Assembly (NCBI RefSeq): GCF_039555335.1 | Contig: NC_092631.1 | Coordinates: 4,989,501 to 5,053,500 of the forward strand | DNA length: 64,000 nucleotides | Origin: Amphiura filiformis | Taxonomy: Eukaryota > Echinodermata > Ophiuroidea > Amphilepidida > Amphiuridae | Reading direction: 5' to 3' | Part shown: positions 12,360 through 24,719 of the stretch, piece after piece | Numbering within the stretch: position 1 is the stretch's first letter | Layout of the letters: every line of letters begins with the position of its first letter | Notes under the pieces: model-generated | The model's database searches: none | What the model saw: only the letters and a program-made list of their open reading frames with translations | What the model was told of the DNA's origin: nothing | Position numbers and translations under genes: made by a program

Positions 12360-13355
12360 GTCATGCATGATATATTCTGTACTAAAACTTGTAAACATTA
12401 TATCAAACTTGAATAGAGAACAGTCAATGTAGCTTGTCAGTAAGTAGATAAAGCAATTCACATAATTCGTCAGCTTCATTCCACTGCGAGTAAACAACTT
12501 TTTGAGAAAATTGGGTTTGAAGAAATGCTAATATAAATTAAATTGTGTAAATCCAAACATTTGATTTATATTATGATGTGAAATTTCTGTAGTAAAATAA
12601 ATAGATTTTATCTTTATACAACTTTCAAAAGAAATAAAGACATTATTACTGGCAAATTGAAAACAATAAGTATGAGTTTGTGCGTCAGTATGAAGAACGC
12701 GCAAACCACAACACCCTAACCTTATGCCACCTGAGGTTGCTGTATAAACCCTATGGCGTTACTTTACATTGGCTTCATTCCATAGTGATGGAATGAAGCG
12801 AGGTAATACACCAGTATGACATGCAATGTTTTTCATTTTGCTAATATTTCTTAGTTTTTTACAATCATAAAATGTGTATAAAAAGTGGCGTAAGGTTGAT
12901 ACATCACTATGGAAAACAGTAGTATTTAGTAAATGTGTGTATAACAACAATACATTATAACAATAACATATTAAAATGTCAGCATAATTTGAATGTTGTA
13001 CCTTTTAGCTGTCTGTCATTTTGTTGGTGTTTTGAAGTGGACTGTGCAGCAGTGCACTGAGCACCAAATAAAAAACAAACAACCTAAGGGGCTATTTAAC
13101 CTTTACTAATTCGTAACAATTCTGTGAATAAGTTGCATACTAAAAAAAAAGAAGTTATTTGTAACAAAAAATTATATACTCAGAAGTAAATGTGTATTAT
13201 GAATATAACAAAAGCACATGTGTATAAAAAAAGTGAAACATCTTTAAGCAACTTCTAAACATTATTAAACTTGAACAGAAAACAGCCAATGTAGCTCGTC
13301 ACTAAGATCTATAATCTGCACATAATAGTTTAATTCTTCTTTCTTATGAGTGTAC
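12360..13355. repeat. GPCR 3'-flank repeat block
   Basis: AACTTGAATAGAGAACAGTC and the CAGTGCACTG palindrome box (near 13045) repeat the flank sequence seen at 1.6-2.0, 7.1-7.4, 21.0-21.4, 28.9-30.5 and 31.5-32.3 kb. It follows the receptor stop codon closely, so part of it may be 3' untranslated sequence that has been copied repeatedly. Confidence 0.65.
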
Positions 13356-14204
13356 CAAGGATTCTCGAGTACTAATATACTATAGGATAAGCCACTCGTT
13401 TGCGCAAATGAAGTCAGTCATTACCCTGTACGTGTAGGAGTGTATTACCTGTGGAAGAGATGATGCAATGTTTACGTCATCGTTTCCAAAAAAAAATTAA
13501 ATGGCTAAAAAGCGGCGAACATTTGGTCGAATCTTTCCATTACTATCATATCGTGAAAAACCAAATAGCTGAGGAGTTAGCTCAATATGCTAGGAAAATA
13601 TTATAACCGATGACCCCATGACGAGACTGGCTAAATAAGCTGTATTTTTGCCGGAAAGGGTCCGAATAATTGCCAGTCGATGGGCGCCATCTTGGAAAAA
13701 TAGCTCGAAATAGACTTCCTCGACAGTCGTTCAAGATTGAGGAGATTTTAGCCTGACGATGTTAGACTTGATCAAGACGGAGTGTCGTTTGCACTGTATC
13801 GGTCTAAATGTGCACATTTCATACATAAAATTAGCTTGAAATTCAATAAAACAAGTAAAATATGGGTCTAATATTATCTCTACTAATATAAAATTTGATG
13901 AAAATGGTATTTCTTTCTTAAAACAAATAAACATACTTTCAAATTGCGTTACAATCGTACCTGTACTTGCAGGTCTGAAACTAAGACTAATTTACCACCT
14001 CGATGTCCTAGCAACTGTCAATCAAATACAGGATAAGTCCTTTTGACCAGTAAAGCAGTAACGCGCATCATAGCCGTTCACAAGTACGTAAGTTTTAGGC
14101 TTACCACCTCGATGCATAGCAACCGGCATAGCAACCGTCACTCAAACTGCCGGCGAAGTGACTTCATTTTTTATACAGGGATTGAATACGAGTGTCACGG
14201 CCCT
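13356..14204. mobile_element. 849-bp insertion with 8-bp target duplication
   Basis: GAGTGTAC at 13348-13355 is repeated at 14205-14212, and the same site is uninterrupted at 1937-1944 in a paralogous flank. The ends are not clear inverted repeats, although CTCGAGTAC near the left and ACGAGTGTC near the right may be diverged termini. The interior has two copies of TTACCACCTCGATG with nearby TAGCAAC repeats. The 8-bp duplication favours a hAT-type DNA transposon; no transposase remains. Confidence 0.75.
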
Positions 14205-14633
14205 GAGTGTACTTGCACCATTTATTAGTAACCACATTTTTTAAAACCACTTGTATGAAATTCAGACTGAGATTGTAGAAGCTAGTTAAAACATTGATGA
14301 ACTGATTGATTAAGTTGTTATTAGTAGGGTCATATTTGGACCTCCAGTGACCATCATTTCTGAACAGCAATTGTTTGATGGATTCTTGTACTTTGGGGTA
14401 TTTTAAACAAAATAAGCTCCTATGTCCCTCACCAAAGTGTGGGCATTAGCTGGGAGAGGCCAAAATCCAAAATGGCGCGGCGCCATTTTGAAAAAGTGAA
14501 TTTTCGGCAGCTTCTGAACGCTTTGGTCGCGTGAAGTCATTAAGGTGTCATTTTCGACTAATTTTGTGGTGAGATATCCATTAAAGGCATTATTTTACCC
14601 ATTTTTGGCCATCTTCGTCATCAAATCCAAGAT

Positions 14634-15333
14634 AAATGAAGATACCAGATTGATCAAAGGAGGTCAAACAAGTCCAAAATGTTCAAAATGGCCGACCAAA
14701 GGAGACCATAGCAACCACATTTTACCTAGCAACACAATAAAATGTCTATAAATCATGCACTTTTTGACCTGGTTGAGTATTCAATGTGTCTTTTTCTAAG
14801 TAAATCATATCCTATTGATGGAATGAAGATAACAATTTGGTCAAAGGTGGTCAAACTACTGAAAAAATATCCAAAATGGCTGACTAAAGATTAATTAATA
14901 GGCCTCGATTTGCTAGGATAAGACTAATTACATACACATTAAGGTCAAAAATCACTTATTTTATAGTAGTTTTACTGCATTACTGTGATGTTTTTGGTTG
15001 CTAAGGGCAGCCATTTTGAACTTTTGTTTACCTCAACCCCTATGACCATTCTTTCACTTTCTTACAATCAGTCAACCTTGATTTACTAAGAATAGGTATA
15101 ATAAATGCACATTATATGTCAAAAACCGTTGATTTTTTGTTATTTTAATGCGTTGCTATGAGGATTTTGGTTGCTATGGGTGGCCATTTTGGATTGTTTT
15201 CAGTAGCAGACGATCTCATTTGTGAATAAATGTTACAAACATTGAATCGGTGTTCAATTTATAATACAAACGATGAATTAAGTGCACTTGTAATACATTT
15301 TTATGAGTTGTTTCTCAATGTACTGTATAATTT
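14634..15333. repeat. Left interior of the 6.3-kb element
   Basis: Non-coding. It has diverged internal repeats, each with a 'GGTTGCTAWGGGNRGCCATTTTG' or complementary core near 14690, 14880, 14995 and 15165. It ends in TGTATAATTTA directly before the first array module. Confidence 0.55.
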
Positions 15334-18300
15334 AAGAGGGCGCACCACCAAATCACTCCACGATTTATGTAACAGTGAAATTCGGTTAAAATAGTCCACC
15401 GCTTATTTGAGCTTGTTTTGGCTTTATTTTCTAAACGTAATGTCAAATTTTGCCCGTTTTCAGCTCATTTGCTTCCGATAAGTATATACATGAAGAATTC
15501 GGAGAAAAAGTCCCAATTTTTTATTTCAGAGTTGAAGTTCTGGGGCGAATTTGAACAACGTCCGGTTTCCAAAATTGAGTGATTTTTTAGGGTTAAATTT
15601 GCACAATTTTTCTTTGCGGCAAAATAACAGAAAAAGTCGGTGGTTAGCAATATATTCCGTTAAAAGAATAATATTCTACACATGATCAGCTTTAATCTGA
15701 TACCAAGCTTTATAGTTGAAATACGTAATTCAAGTGCCAAAGCGAGATCCAAATGTAGGCCTTTTACCGTGTATTTCAATGGGCGCGTTTAATGGTGGTG
15801 CGCTCCCTTATAAGAGGCTTTCAAGATGTGTTACTATGTTCAAGCGCTTCTGTACAAAAAAGACATCGAATAAGGGCGGAAGTCTTTAAAAATCAGTTTA
15901 TTTCAGTCACAAATGCTTTAAATAACTTTTGTGATTAATTTTAGGAACATTTGTTTAAAAATTTACCCAAAAATACAGGTCTCTGACGTCAAGAAAAGCA
16001 TGAAAAATCGCTTTCGTGAGTGCTTTTGCTGTAAATTTATACCAGATCAGAATAGCGCATAAAACCTGTATTTTTGCTTAAATTGCCAATATCAGTAGGC
16101 CTTGTTTTGAAGACAGAGAAGAAGAAGGGGGGTACTTTGACATAATTAAGTAAATAGGCCTATATTAAAGATATTCGAAACATGAATACACACATTTTGT
16201 ACTTTTCTCAACTAAAAATGTTAAATTAGAAAGTGTCCTTTTGCATCAAACATTCAATTTTCTGTCCAACCTCTGCAAAACTCTGCATGTTGATGAACAT
16301 GATGAAATTTGGGTCTTTTGGTGATTCCGAGCTGAGGTTTAAAACATCATTTCTTCCGAACGGAATGTCGCAGAGGGATGAAATTTTGCAAAATGACAGA
16401 AACTATCTCTAGTTTACTTTAAAAAGTAAAAATTTGGATTTTGATAACTATTGACGTTTATAAGAGGGCGCACCACCAAATCACTCCACGATTTATGTAA
16501 CAGTGAAATTCGGTTAAAATAGTCCACCGCTTATTTGAGCTTGTTTTGGCTTTATTTTCTAAGCGTAATGTCAAATTTTGCCCGTTTTCAGCTCATTTGC
16601 TTCCGATAAGTATATACATGAAGAATTCGGAGAAAAAGTCCCAATTTTTATTTCAGAGTTGAAGTTCTGGGCGAATTTGAACAACGTCCGGTTTCCAAAA
16701 TTGAGTGAGTTTTTAGGGTTAAATTTGCACAATTTTTCTTTGCGGCAAAATAACAGAAAAAGTCGGTGGTTAGCAATATATTCCGTTAAAAGAATAATAT
16801 TCTACACATGATCAGCTTTAATCTGATACCAAGCTTTATAGTTGAAATCGTAATTCAAGTGCCAAAACGAGATCCAAATGTAGGCCTTTTACCGTGTATT
16901 TCAATGGGTAGCGTTTAATGGTGGTGCGCTCCCTTATAAGAGGCTTTCAAGATGTGTTACTATGTTCAAGCGCTTCTGTACAAAAAGACATCGAATAAGG
17001 GCGGAAGTCTTAAAAAATCAGTTTATTTCAGTCACAATTGCTTTAAATAACTTTTGTGATTAATTTTAGGAACATTTGTTATAAAATTTACCCAAAAATA
17101 CAGGTCTCTGACGTCAAGAAAAGCATGAAAAATCGCTTTCGTGAGTGCTTTTGCTGTAAATTTATACCAGATCAGAATAGCGCATAAAACCTGTATTTTT
17201 GCTTAAATTGCCAATATCAGTAGGCCTTGTTTTGAAGACAGAGAAGAAGAAGGGGGGTACTTTGACATAATTAAGTAAATAGGCCTATATTAAAGATATT
17301 GACAACATGAATACCAACATTTTGTACTTTTCTCAACTAAAAATGTTAAATTAGAAAGTGTCCTTTGCATCAAACATTCAATTTTCTGTCCAACCTCTGC
17401 AAAACTCTGCATGTTGATGAACATGATGAAATTTGGGTCTTTTGGTGATTCCGAGCTGAGGTTTAAAACATCATTTCTTCCGAACGGAATGTCGCAGAGG
17501 GATGAAATTTTGCAAAATGACAGAAACTATCTCTAGTTTACTTTAAAAAGTAAAAATTTGGATTTTGATAACTATTGACGTTTATAAGAGAGGGCGCACC
17601 ACCAAATCACTCCACGATTTATGTAACAGTGAAATTCGGTTAAAATAGTCCACCGCTTATTTGAGCTTGTTTTGGCTTTATTTTCTAAACGTAATGTCAA
17701 ATTTTGCCCGTTTTCAGCTCATTTGCTTCCGATAAGTATATACATGAAGAATTCAGAGAAAAAGTCCCAATTTTTTATTTCAGAGTTGAAGTTCTGGCGA
17801 ATTTGAACAACGTCCGGTTTCCAAAATTGAGTGATTTTTAGGGTTAAATTTGCACAATTTTTCTTTGCAAAATAACAGAAAAAGTCGGTGGTTAGCAATA
17901 TATTCGTTAAAAGAATAATATTCTACACATGATCAGCTTTAATCTGATACCAAGCTTTATAGTTGAAATACGTAATTCAAGTGCCAAAACGAGATCCAAA
18001 TGTAGGCCTTTTACCGTGTATTTCAATGGGCGCGTTTAATGGTGGTGCGCTCCCTTATAAGAGGCTTTCAAGATGTGTTACTATGTTCGCGCTTCTGTAC
18101 AAAAAGACATCGAATAAGGGCGGAAGTCTTAAAAAATCAGTTTATTTCAGTCACAAATGCTTTAAATAACTTTTGTGATTAATTTTAGGAACATTTGTTT
18201 AAAAATTTACCCAAAAATACAGGTCTCTGACGTCAAGAAAAGCATGAAAAATCGCTTTCGTGAGTGCTTTTGCTGTAAATTTATACCAGATCAGAATAGC

Positions 18301-20314
18301 GCATAAAACCTGTATTTTTGCTTAAATTGCCAATATCAGTAGGCCTTGTTTTGAAGACAGAGAAGAAGAAGGGGGGGGGGGGTACTTTGACATAATTAAG
18401 TAAATAGGCCTATATTAAAGATATTCGAAACATGAATACACACATTTTGTACTTTTCTCAACTAAAAATGTTAAATTAGAAAGTGTCCTTTTGCATCAAA
18501 CATTCAATTTTCTGTCCAACCTCTGCAAAACTCTGCATGTTGATGAACATGATGAAATTTGGGTCTTTTGGTGATTCGAGCTGAGGTTTAAAACATCATT
18601 TCTTCCGAACGGAATGTCGCAGAGGGATGAAATTTTGCAAAATGACAGAAACTATCTCTAGTTTACTTTAAAAAGTAAAAATTTGGATTTTGATAACTAT
18701 TGACGTTTATAAGAGGGCGCACCACCAAATCACTCCACGATTTATGTAACAGTGAAATTCGGTTAAAATAGTCCACCGCTTATTTGAGCTTGTTTCGGCT
18801 TTATTTTCTAAACGTAATGTCAAATTTTGCCCGTTTTCAGCTCATTTGCTTCCGATAAGTATATACATGAAGAATTCGGAGAAAAAGTCCCAATTTTTTA
18901 TTTCAGAGTTGAAGTTCTGCGAATTTGAACAACGTCCGGTTTCCAAAATTGAGTGATTTTTAGGGTTAAATTTGCACAATTTTTCTTTGCGGCAAAATAA
19001 CAGAAAAAGTCGGTGGTTAGCAATATATTCCGTTAAAAGAATAATATTCTACACATGATCAGCTTTAATCTGATACCAAGCTTTATAGTTGAAATACGTA
19101 ATTCAAGTGCCAAAACGAGATCCAAATGTAGGCCTTTTACCGTGTATTTCAATGGTAGCGTTTAATGGTGGTGCGCTCCTTATAAGAGGCTTTCAAGATG
19201 TGTTACTATGTTCGCGCTTCTGTACAAAAAGACATCGAATAAGGGCGAAAGTCTTAAAAAATCAGTTTATTTCAGTCACAAATGCTTTAAATAACTTTTG
19301 TGATTAATTTTAGGAACATTTGTTTAAAAATTTACCCAAAAATACAGGTCTCTGACGTCAAGAAAAGCATGAAAAATCGCTTTCGTGAGTGCTTTTGCTG
19401 TAAATTTATACCAGATCAGAATAGCGCATAAAACCTGTATTTTTGCTTAAATTGCCAATATCAGTAGGCCTTGTTTTGAAGACAGAGAAGAAGAAGGGGG
19501 GGGGGGGTACTTTGACATAATTAAGTAAATAGGCCTATATTAAAGATATTCGAAACATGAATACACACATTTTGTACTTTTCTCAACTAAAAATGTTAAA
19601 TTAGAAAGTGTCCTTTTGCATCAAACATTCAATTTTCTGTCCAACCTCTGCAAAACTCTGCATGTTGATGAACATGATGAAATTTGGGTCTTTTGGTGAT
19701 TCCGAGCTGAGGTTTAAAACATCATTTCTTCCGAACGGAATGTCGCAGAGGGATGAAATTTTGCAAAATGACAGAAACTATCTCTAGTTTACTTTAAAAA
19801 GTAAAAATTTGGATTTTGATAACTTTTACGTTTATAAGAGGGCGCACCACCAAATCACTCCACGATTTATGTAACAGTGAAATTCGGTTAAAATAGTCCA
19901 CCGCTTATTTGAGCTTGTTTTGGCTTTATTTTCTAAACGTAATGTCAAATTTTGCCCGTTTTCAGCTCATTTGCTTCCGATAAGTATATACATGAAGAAT
20001 TCGGAGAAAAAGTCCCAATTTTTTATTTCAGAGTTGAAGTTCTGGGCGAATTTGAACAACGTCCGGTTTCCAAAATTGAGTGATTTTTTAGGGTTAAATT
20101 TGCACAATTTTTCTTTTTTGCAAAATAACAGAAAAAGTCGGTGGTTAGCAATATATTCCGTTAAAAGAATAATATTCTACACATGATCAGCTTTAATCTG
20201 ATACCAAGCTTTATAGTTGAAATACGTAATTCAAGTGCCAAAACGAGATCCAAATGTAGGCCTTTTACCGTGTATTTCAATGGGCGCGTTTAATGGTGGT
20301 GCGCTCCCTTATAA
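15334..20314. repeat. Tandem array 1: five modules and four spacers, period about 1125 bp
   Basis: Modules start at about 15334, 16462, 17586, 18711 and 19836, each beginning GAGGGCGCACCACCAAAT and ending some 480 bp later in the inverted form ATGGTGGTGCGCTCCCTTA. Spacers of about 645 bp follow the first four; the fifth module ends the array. Units are almost identical, pointing to recent or homogenised amplification. A poly-G tract in the spacer has 6 Gs in spacers 1 and 2 but 12 in spacers 3 and 4, so neighbours share history. Inner modules are bordered by TTATAAGA on both sides. The open frames inside (60-90 codons) repeat with every unit, have varying frameshifts and are not genes. Confidence 0.9.
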
Positions 20315-20654
20315 TGTATTTCTAGTACAGCCAAAGGCGGCCATCTTGGATTTGATGACGAAGATGGCCAAAAATGGGTAAAATAATGCCTTTAATGGAT
20401 ACCTCACCACAAAATTGGTCGAAAATGACACCTTAATGACTTCAAACGACCAAAGCTTTCAGAAGATACCAAAATTCACTTTTTTCAAAAACATGGCATG
20501 CCATTTTGGATTACAACCTCTCCCAGCTAATGCCCACACTTTGGTGAGGGACATAGGAGCTTATTTTGTTTAAAATACCCCAAAGTACAAGAATCCATCA
20601 AAAAATTGCTGTTCAGAAATGATGGTCACTGGAGGTCCAAATATGACCCTACTA

Positions 20655-20727
20655 TATATGATATTTTGTGTACATAATCAAATGGAAGAGTTTATTGCCA
20701 TCTTTGTAAGTCGATATATGCATATAT
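20655..20727. other. Junction between the 6.3-kb element and receptor segment copy 2
   Basis: About 70 bp of AT-rich sequence with TATATG repeats. Matching to copy 1 begins at TATACCGAAAAG immediately after, so the duplication breakpoint lies here or inside the element. Confidence 0.5.
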
Positions 20728-21442
20728 ATACCGAAAAGAAAAACAGCAAAATTAAGACCGCTAATTGGCAATGGGCAAGTAAATACATGAATTGATGAAA
20801 ATATCAGTGACAGATTTTGCTTGGGCCTTTTGCTAAATGGACATTAAAAATAGCCTATATTTTAGGTGGAGAAATCAGCTTAATTTGGCAATTATGTTTG
20901 ATATCCCTATTTTCTGTGTTTTCTGTTTCTACTCAATTCCATGATTTTGCATCAAACTTGCCACTATAATCAAGATAATGCAAAGTTAAACTGATCTATA
21001 ATGGACAATGTATTTAGTAGTATCTAATAAATATGTGCATACACTCCACATTATATATAAAATGTCAGAATTATTTGAATGTTGTACCTTTTAGCAGTTC
21101 TGTTATTTTGTCTGTGATTTGAAGTGGACTGCGCAGCAGTGCACTGACCACCAAACAATGAAACAACCTTGAGGGAATTATTTATCCTTTGCAAAATGGT
21201 AAAAATTCTGTTAAAAAAGTGAATAGGTTGCATACTAAAGAAAGTGATTTGTAATAAAAAATATATCTATTTAGTAGTAAATGAGTATATTATAACAAAA
21301 GCACATATGGTAATATGTATTTTCAATGTCAAAGTTATTAAAATCTTCAGTAAACTTCTAGAATAGTCAATGTAGTTTGTCACTAAGAAGATATATTCAA
21401 GAAATTCATGTACTATTTAACCATAGATGAAGCACTTGTAAG

Positions 21443-21728
21443 CAAGGGTGAAAATAATAAATGATGAACCAGGGGCTCCTTTTTACACAAAATGGCCCCT
21501 GGTTTACTTCATTCAACATGGAACCAGGGGCCACTTCTAATTAACAAGGGGCCAATATTTGTTCTGGATAAGTTCATCATGCATTAATGGCTATGGAATA
21601 GAGTTTTTGGGTGAAGTGACCAGGGGCCAGTTTCTGAAGCAAAGTGTCCCCTGGTCAGCTTAAATTTAGATGGGACCAGGGGCCATTTTAGGGTTTCTGC
21701 TCATTCCTCCCACTTATTTTCACCCTTG
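21443..21728. mobile_element. Non-autonomous hAT element, perfect termini and target duplication
   Basis: 286 bp with perfect 15-bp inverted ends CAAGGGTGAAAATAA, flanked by identical CTTGTAAG 8-mers (21435-21442 and 21729-21736). Copy 1 (7415-7422) has the empty site. The interior repeats ACCAGGGGCC-type motifs at least five times in both orientations, so much of it could fold. An 8-bp duplication is characteristic of hAT transposons. No coding capacity. Confidence 0.93.
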
Positions 21729-22371
21729 CTTGTAAGTAAATCAAATAAGCCACATGTTTTCAATTTCCATCAACATGGTCTATGTTTACCGTAGCAAGCC
21801 CGGTTTTCTGCGGCACTCGAACGCCAGCAGATTGAACATGTTGGTCATTGCCATGTACATAAACCAAAAGGGGTGCAATATTTGAACCGGTACCCTCTAT
21901 AGGTTTTTGTTTCAAGGGTCTTTCTTGGTTTCTGGTTAAAAATTGATTGGAAAAATCAGAAATGTGAGGAATGAGCAACTTACGGGTCGTTTAGAGCTAA
22001 AATATTATATCAAGGGGTTTTCAGCTCTCTGTTTTGGTAAAATTCAGGGGGTCTTTGGGAGCTGCGCTGTCCAAAACCAAGGGTCTTTCTGGGGGAGCAT
22101 AACCTGTATGGTCATTTGTGTTAAGTACCCCCAGCGCTCAACAGCTCTCAACTTGAGACGAGATGGACAATATTCAACATTTTTTAATTTGGCCCGTTAC
22201 ACAGGCACCAGTCGCTGTGGTTTAAAAAAATATTTGGTCTTTGAATTTGAGTCCCAGTTCAACTCGTATCATGAAATATAAATATAAAGGTCCAGACCCT
22301 GATCCCCCCCTGAAAAACATGCCATACCCGGCTGAGCACAAGGCTGCAAAAATATCTTGCCAGCCCACCCC

Positions 22372-23181
22372 CACATCCGGAACGGGGACTGCGCATAGAC
22401 CTGGCCAGCTACCCCCAAACACCACTGTTCTGGAGACAACCCACCAAACCCTCCCCCAGCAACAAAACTGGGCGGGTTGGGCGGGATTTTCAAACAAACC
22501 TGACCCCTTCAGCCGAAAAAGTGAATAAGGAGGAAAGGGAAAAACCCAGCGAAAAACAAACACTTGCTAACGAGAGATCCGATTGGTCCGAACAGGGAGC
22601 CTGGCAAGGTCGTAAGGCAGCCAATCAAGAATGCTGAGGGAAAAGACAAGCCCCGCCGCAGTTACTACTTCACAAGGGTGACATTACTGATATGGCTGGA
22701 GCTGGGGCAATTAATACAAACCGCCTTACTCCCCCCGAACAGCAAGAAAACCCATTAGACCAAAAAACGCTTTTGAATAGACAAGCTATTAAAAACCGCA
22801 CCTAATGGGCTATTCCATTTAAAATCCACCCCCTATGTGGAAGATTTTAGAAATATCTTCCACAGAGGGAGTATGTTTTTCAACTGTAATTGGTCAGGGC
22901 TAATCATTTTGAAACCCATACTCCCCCTGTATTATGATTTTACCTATATCTTTCACAACTGGAGTGAGTATTTCAAAAAGAAGTTACCCAATTTTCTATT
23001 CTATTCAAAACTCATACTCCCCCAGTGGATGATATTTCCAAAATCATCCACATGGATAGTCGACTTTAAATGGAATAGCCCACTAGAAAGCACATTAGAC
23101 AATGTGCTGTAATAAATGGGAAAAAGTGTAAAAACAAAATTATTTGGATAATTTTTGAAAGAACATCACAGTTTTCAATAA
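22372..23181. other. Segment present only in copy 2, likely deleted from copy 1
   Basis: Copy 1 jumps from CAGCCCACCCCCC to AAACCATTATAAATTTG near 8060, while here about 810 bp intervene. A proline- and glutamine-rich frame (22241-22528) runs across the left junction without a break, which suggests the longer form is ancestral. Further pieces in other frames, such as DWSEQGAWQGRKAANQE near 22576-22627 and LTPPEQQENPLDQKTLLNRQ near 22724-22785, look like a broken mobile-element protein of unknown type. A 277-bp MITE lies at its right end. Confidence 0.5.
22806..23082. mobile_element. Foldback MITE, TGGGCTATTCCATTTAAA termini
   Basis: Termini TGGGCTATTCCATTTAAA are inverted at the right end, and pairing continues imperfectly for about 70 bp (TATGTGGAAGATTTT against its complement). 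It is related to the elements at 34080 and 34756 by the core CTATTCCAGTTGAAATCCAT. The 91-codon frame inside is a repeat shadow. Confidence 0.75.
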
Positions 23182-23199
23182 AACAAACCATTATAAATT

Positions 23200-23880
23200 T
23201 GTTTAAGTTACGGGATCTGGAATGAGCGTTTTGAGCGTTTCAACAGTATTTTTTGTGGGACATGAGAGCACATCAGACATATCGAATTGCATTCTGAATA
23301 CGCAGAATGTCTTTCTGATACCAAATAATTTTCATTTTTGAAATTCACAATATAATACAAATTTTATGACAAATTATTAAAATTTGATATTTTTCACATT
23401 TTTGATTTATAACAATCCTCAAAGTAAATTTTATAAATCTAATGATATATTCTTAAAGTGTATGTAGCTGGGAGGAAAAGCCGACGATCAATTGAAAATT
23501 TTGACTTTTCATATTGAAGATATGGATTTTTTTCCCCAAAATACCTAATTTTTTTTGGTGTTTTGGAAAAAAAAATCCATATATTCAATACGAAAGGTCA
23601 AAATTTACAATTGATCGTCCCAAAATTTACAATTGATCATCCCACCTACATACACTTCAAGTATAAATTATCAGATTTATAAAGTTTACTTCGAGTACTG
23701 TTAAATATCAAAAATATCAAGTTTTAATGATTTGCCATAAAATGTGTATAACACTGCGAATTTCAAAAATTCAAAATTATTTGATATCAGAAGGACATTC
23801 TTCGTATTCAGAATCCAATTCGATATGTCTGATGTGCTCTAATGTCCCACAATAAATACTGTCCAAACGTTCATACCCCC
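23200..23880. repeat. Long imperfect palindrome (foldback element), copy 2
   Basis: Counterpart of 8090-8740 with the same arms and turn. A short extra duplication, 'CAAAATTTACAATTGATCGTCC' in part, occurs at about 23600-23640. Confidence 0.8.
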
Positions 23881-24255
23881 CCTTAATTGAAAACCTAATT
23901 TTGCTAAGTTTGGGTAAACTTGTATGTAATGTTTGTATTGCGAAAAATTAAGCGTCTTATACAAGTTAAACTTGCACAAGTTTAAGTTGAACTCTTTGCA
24001 TGAAGTATATCCGAGCAGTGAATAACCGTTTGACCAATGTTAACTAAAAATAAATATATCATTTCCCTTTTTGAAGTTTTGTCAATTTTGATGCAGTTGG
24101 TAACTGAACGATGAAATTGGATTCAAGTTTTATTTGAGATTGGAATAATAATCAATAATAATAATAGTATTATTGATGTTTTACACTCGGATGTACGTTG
24201 AGTCACTTGCCTGTATTATGGGATAAAGCTATAACTATGTTTATACCATACTGGC

Positions 24256-24501
24256 CAGGGTTGCCAAACCCGCAAATTGGTAGCCCAATTGGGCTACTTT
24301 TGAAGATTTTCCCCGCGACTTTGGACAATTTCCTGTCCCATAGAAACCAATGGTTAAGAAAAAAATTGGGCGACTTTTCAACATTGGCTCCCGCAACTTC
24401 AGATAGTTTCCCGCTCCATAGAAACCAATGGTTAAGAGAAAAATTGGCGACTTTTCGATTATTTGACCCGCGATTCGGGCTGACACTTTTTGGCAACCCT
24501 G
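24256..24501. mobile_element. hAT-like MITE, CAGGGTTGCCAAA family, copy 2
   Basis: 246 bp, same ends and interior as 9114-9359. The flanking 8-mers ATACTGGC and ATAACAGC agree with copy 1, as expected if the insertion predates the segmental duplication. Confidence 0.75.
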
Positions 24502-24719
24502 ATAACAGCATTTTATCTTTGAGCCAATCACTGAGCCGCAGGGAATCTTTACAATCTTTTCTTATCTTCAGACGTATAATATAATGTCACCTATATTTTG
24601 GGTGTGTCCATTCATTTGCATATCATAGTCTCAGTTTTTATAACGCCACGTTCACATTGACCAATCAGCGAGATACATGTACACAATGTAAAGGAGGTAA
24701 AATAACGCATTTCTTTTAT

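Larger units (their letters stand above)
6640..12470. repeat. Receptor-locus segmental duplicate, copy 1
   Basis: From TACCGAAAAGAAAAACAGC (near 6729) onward this segment is collinear with 20728-28860: the same 7.1-kb flank box, foldback element, CAGGGTTGCC MITE and receptor gene in the same order and orientation. The first part (6640-7440) also matches 31160-32300 at lower identity. Relative to copy 2 it lacks the 286-bp hAT element, about 810 bp at 22.4-23.2 kb, about 1.2 kb at 24.7-25.9 kb and the SINE at 28.3 kb. It has its own 250-bp insertion at 10454. Confidence 0.85.
14322..20654. mobile_element. 6.3-kb element with 312-bp terminal inverted repeats
   Basis: The left arm (14322-14633) begins TAGTAGGGTCATATTTGGAC and is the reverse complement of the right arm (20343-20654) with scattered differences. 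Between them are 700 bp unique to the left side and a 5-kb tandem array. No transposase or other protein is visible, so the unit is non-autonomous or a host repeat invaded by the array. The outer flanks share only TA or TAT, so the target duplication is uncertain. It lies exactly between the two receptor segments. Confidence 0.75.

Noticed and set aside
16578..20186. Repeated 60-90-codon open frames in the 15-20-kb array
   Set aside because: They recur once per repeat unit, shift frame between units through small indels and contain no domain; they are shadows of the repeat.
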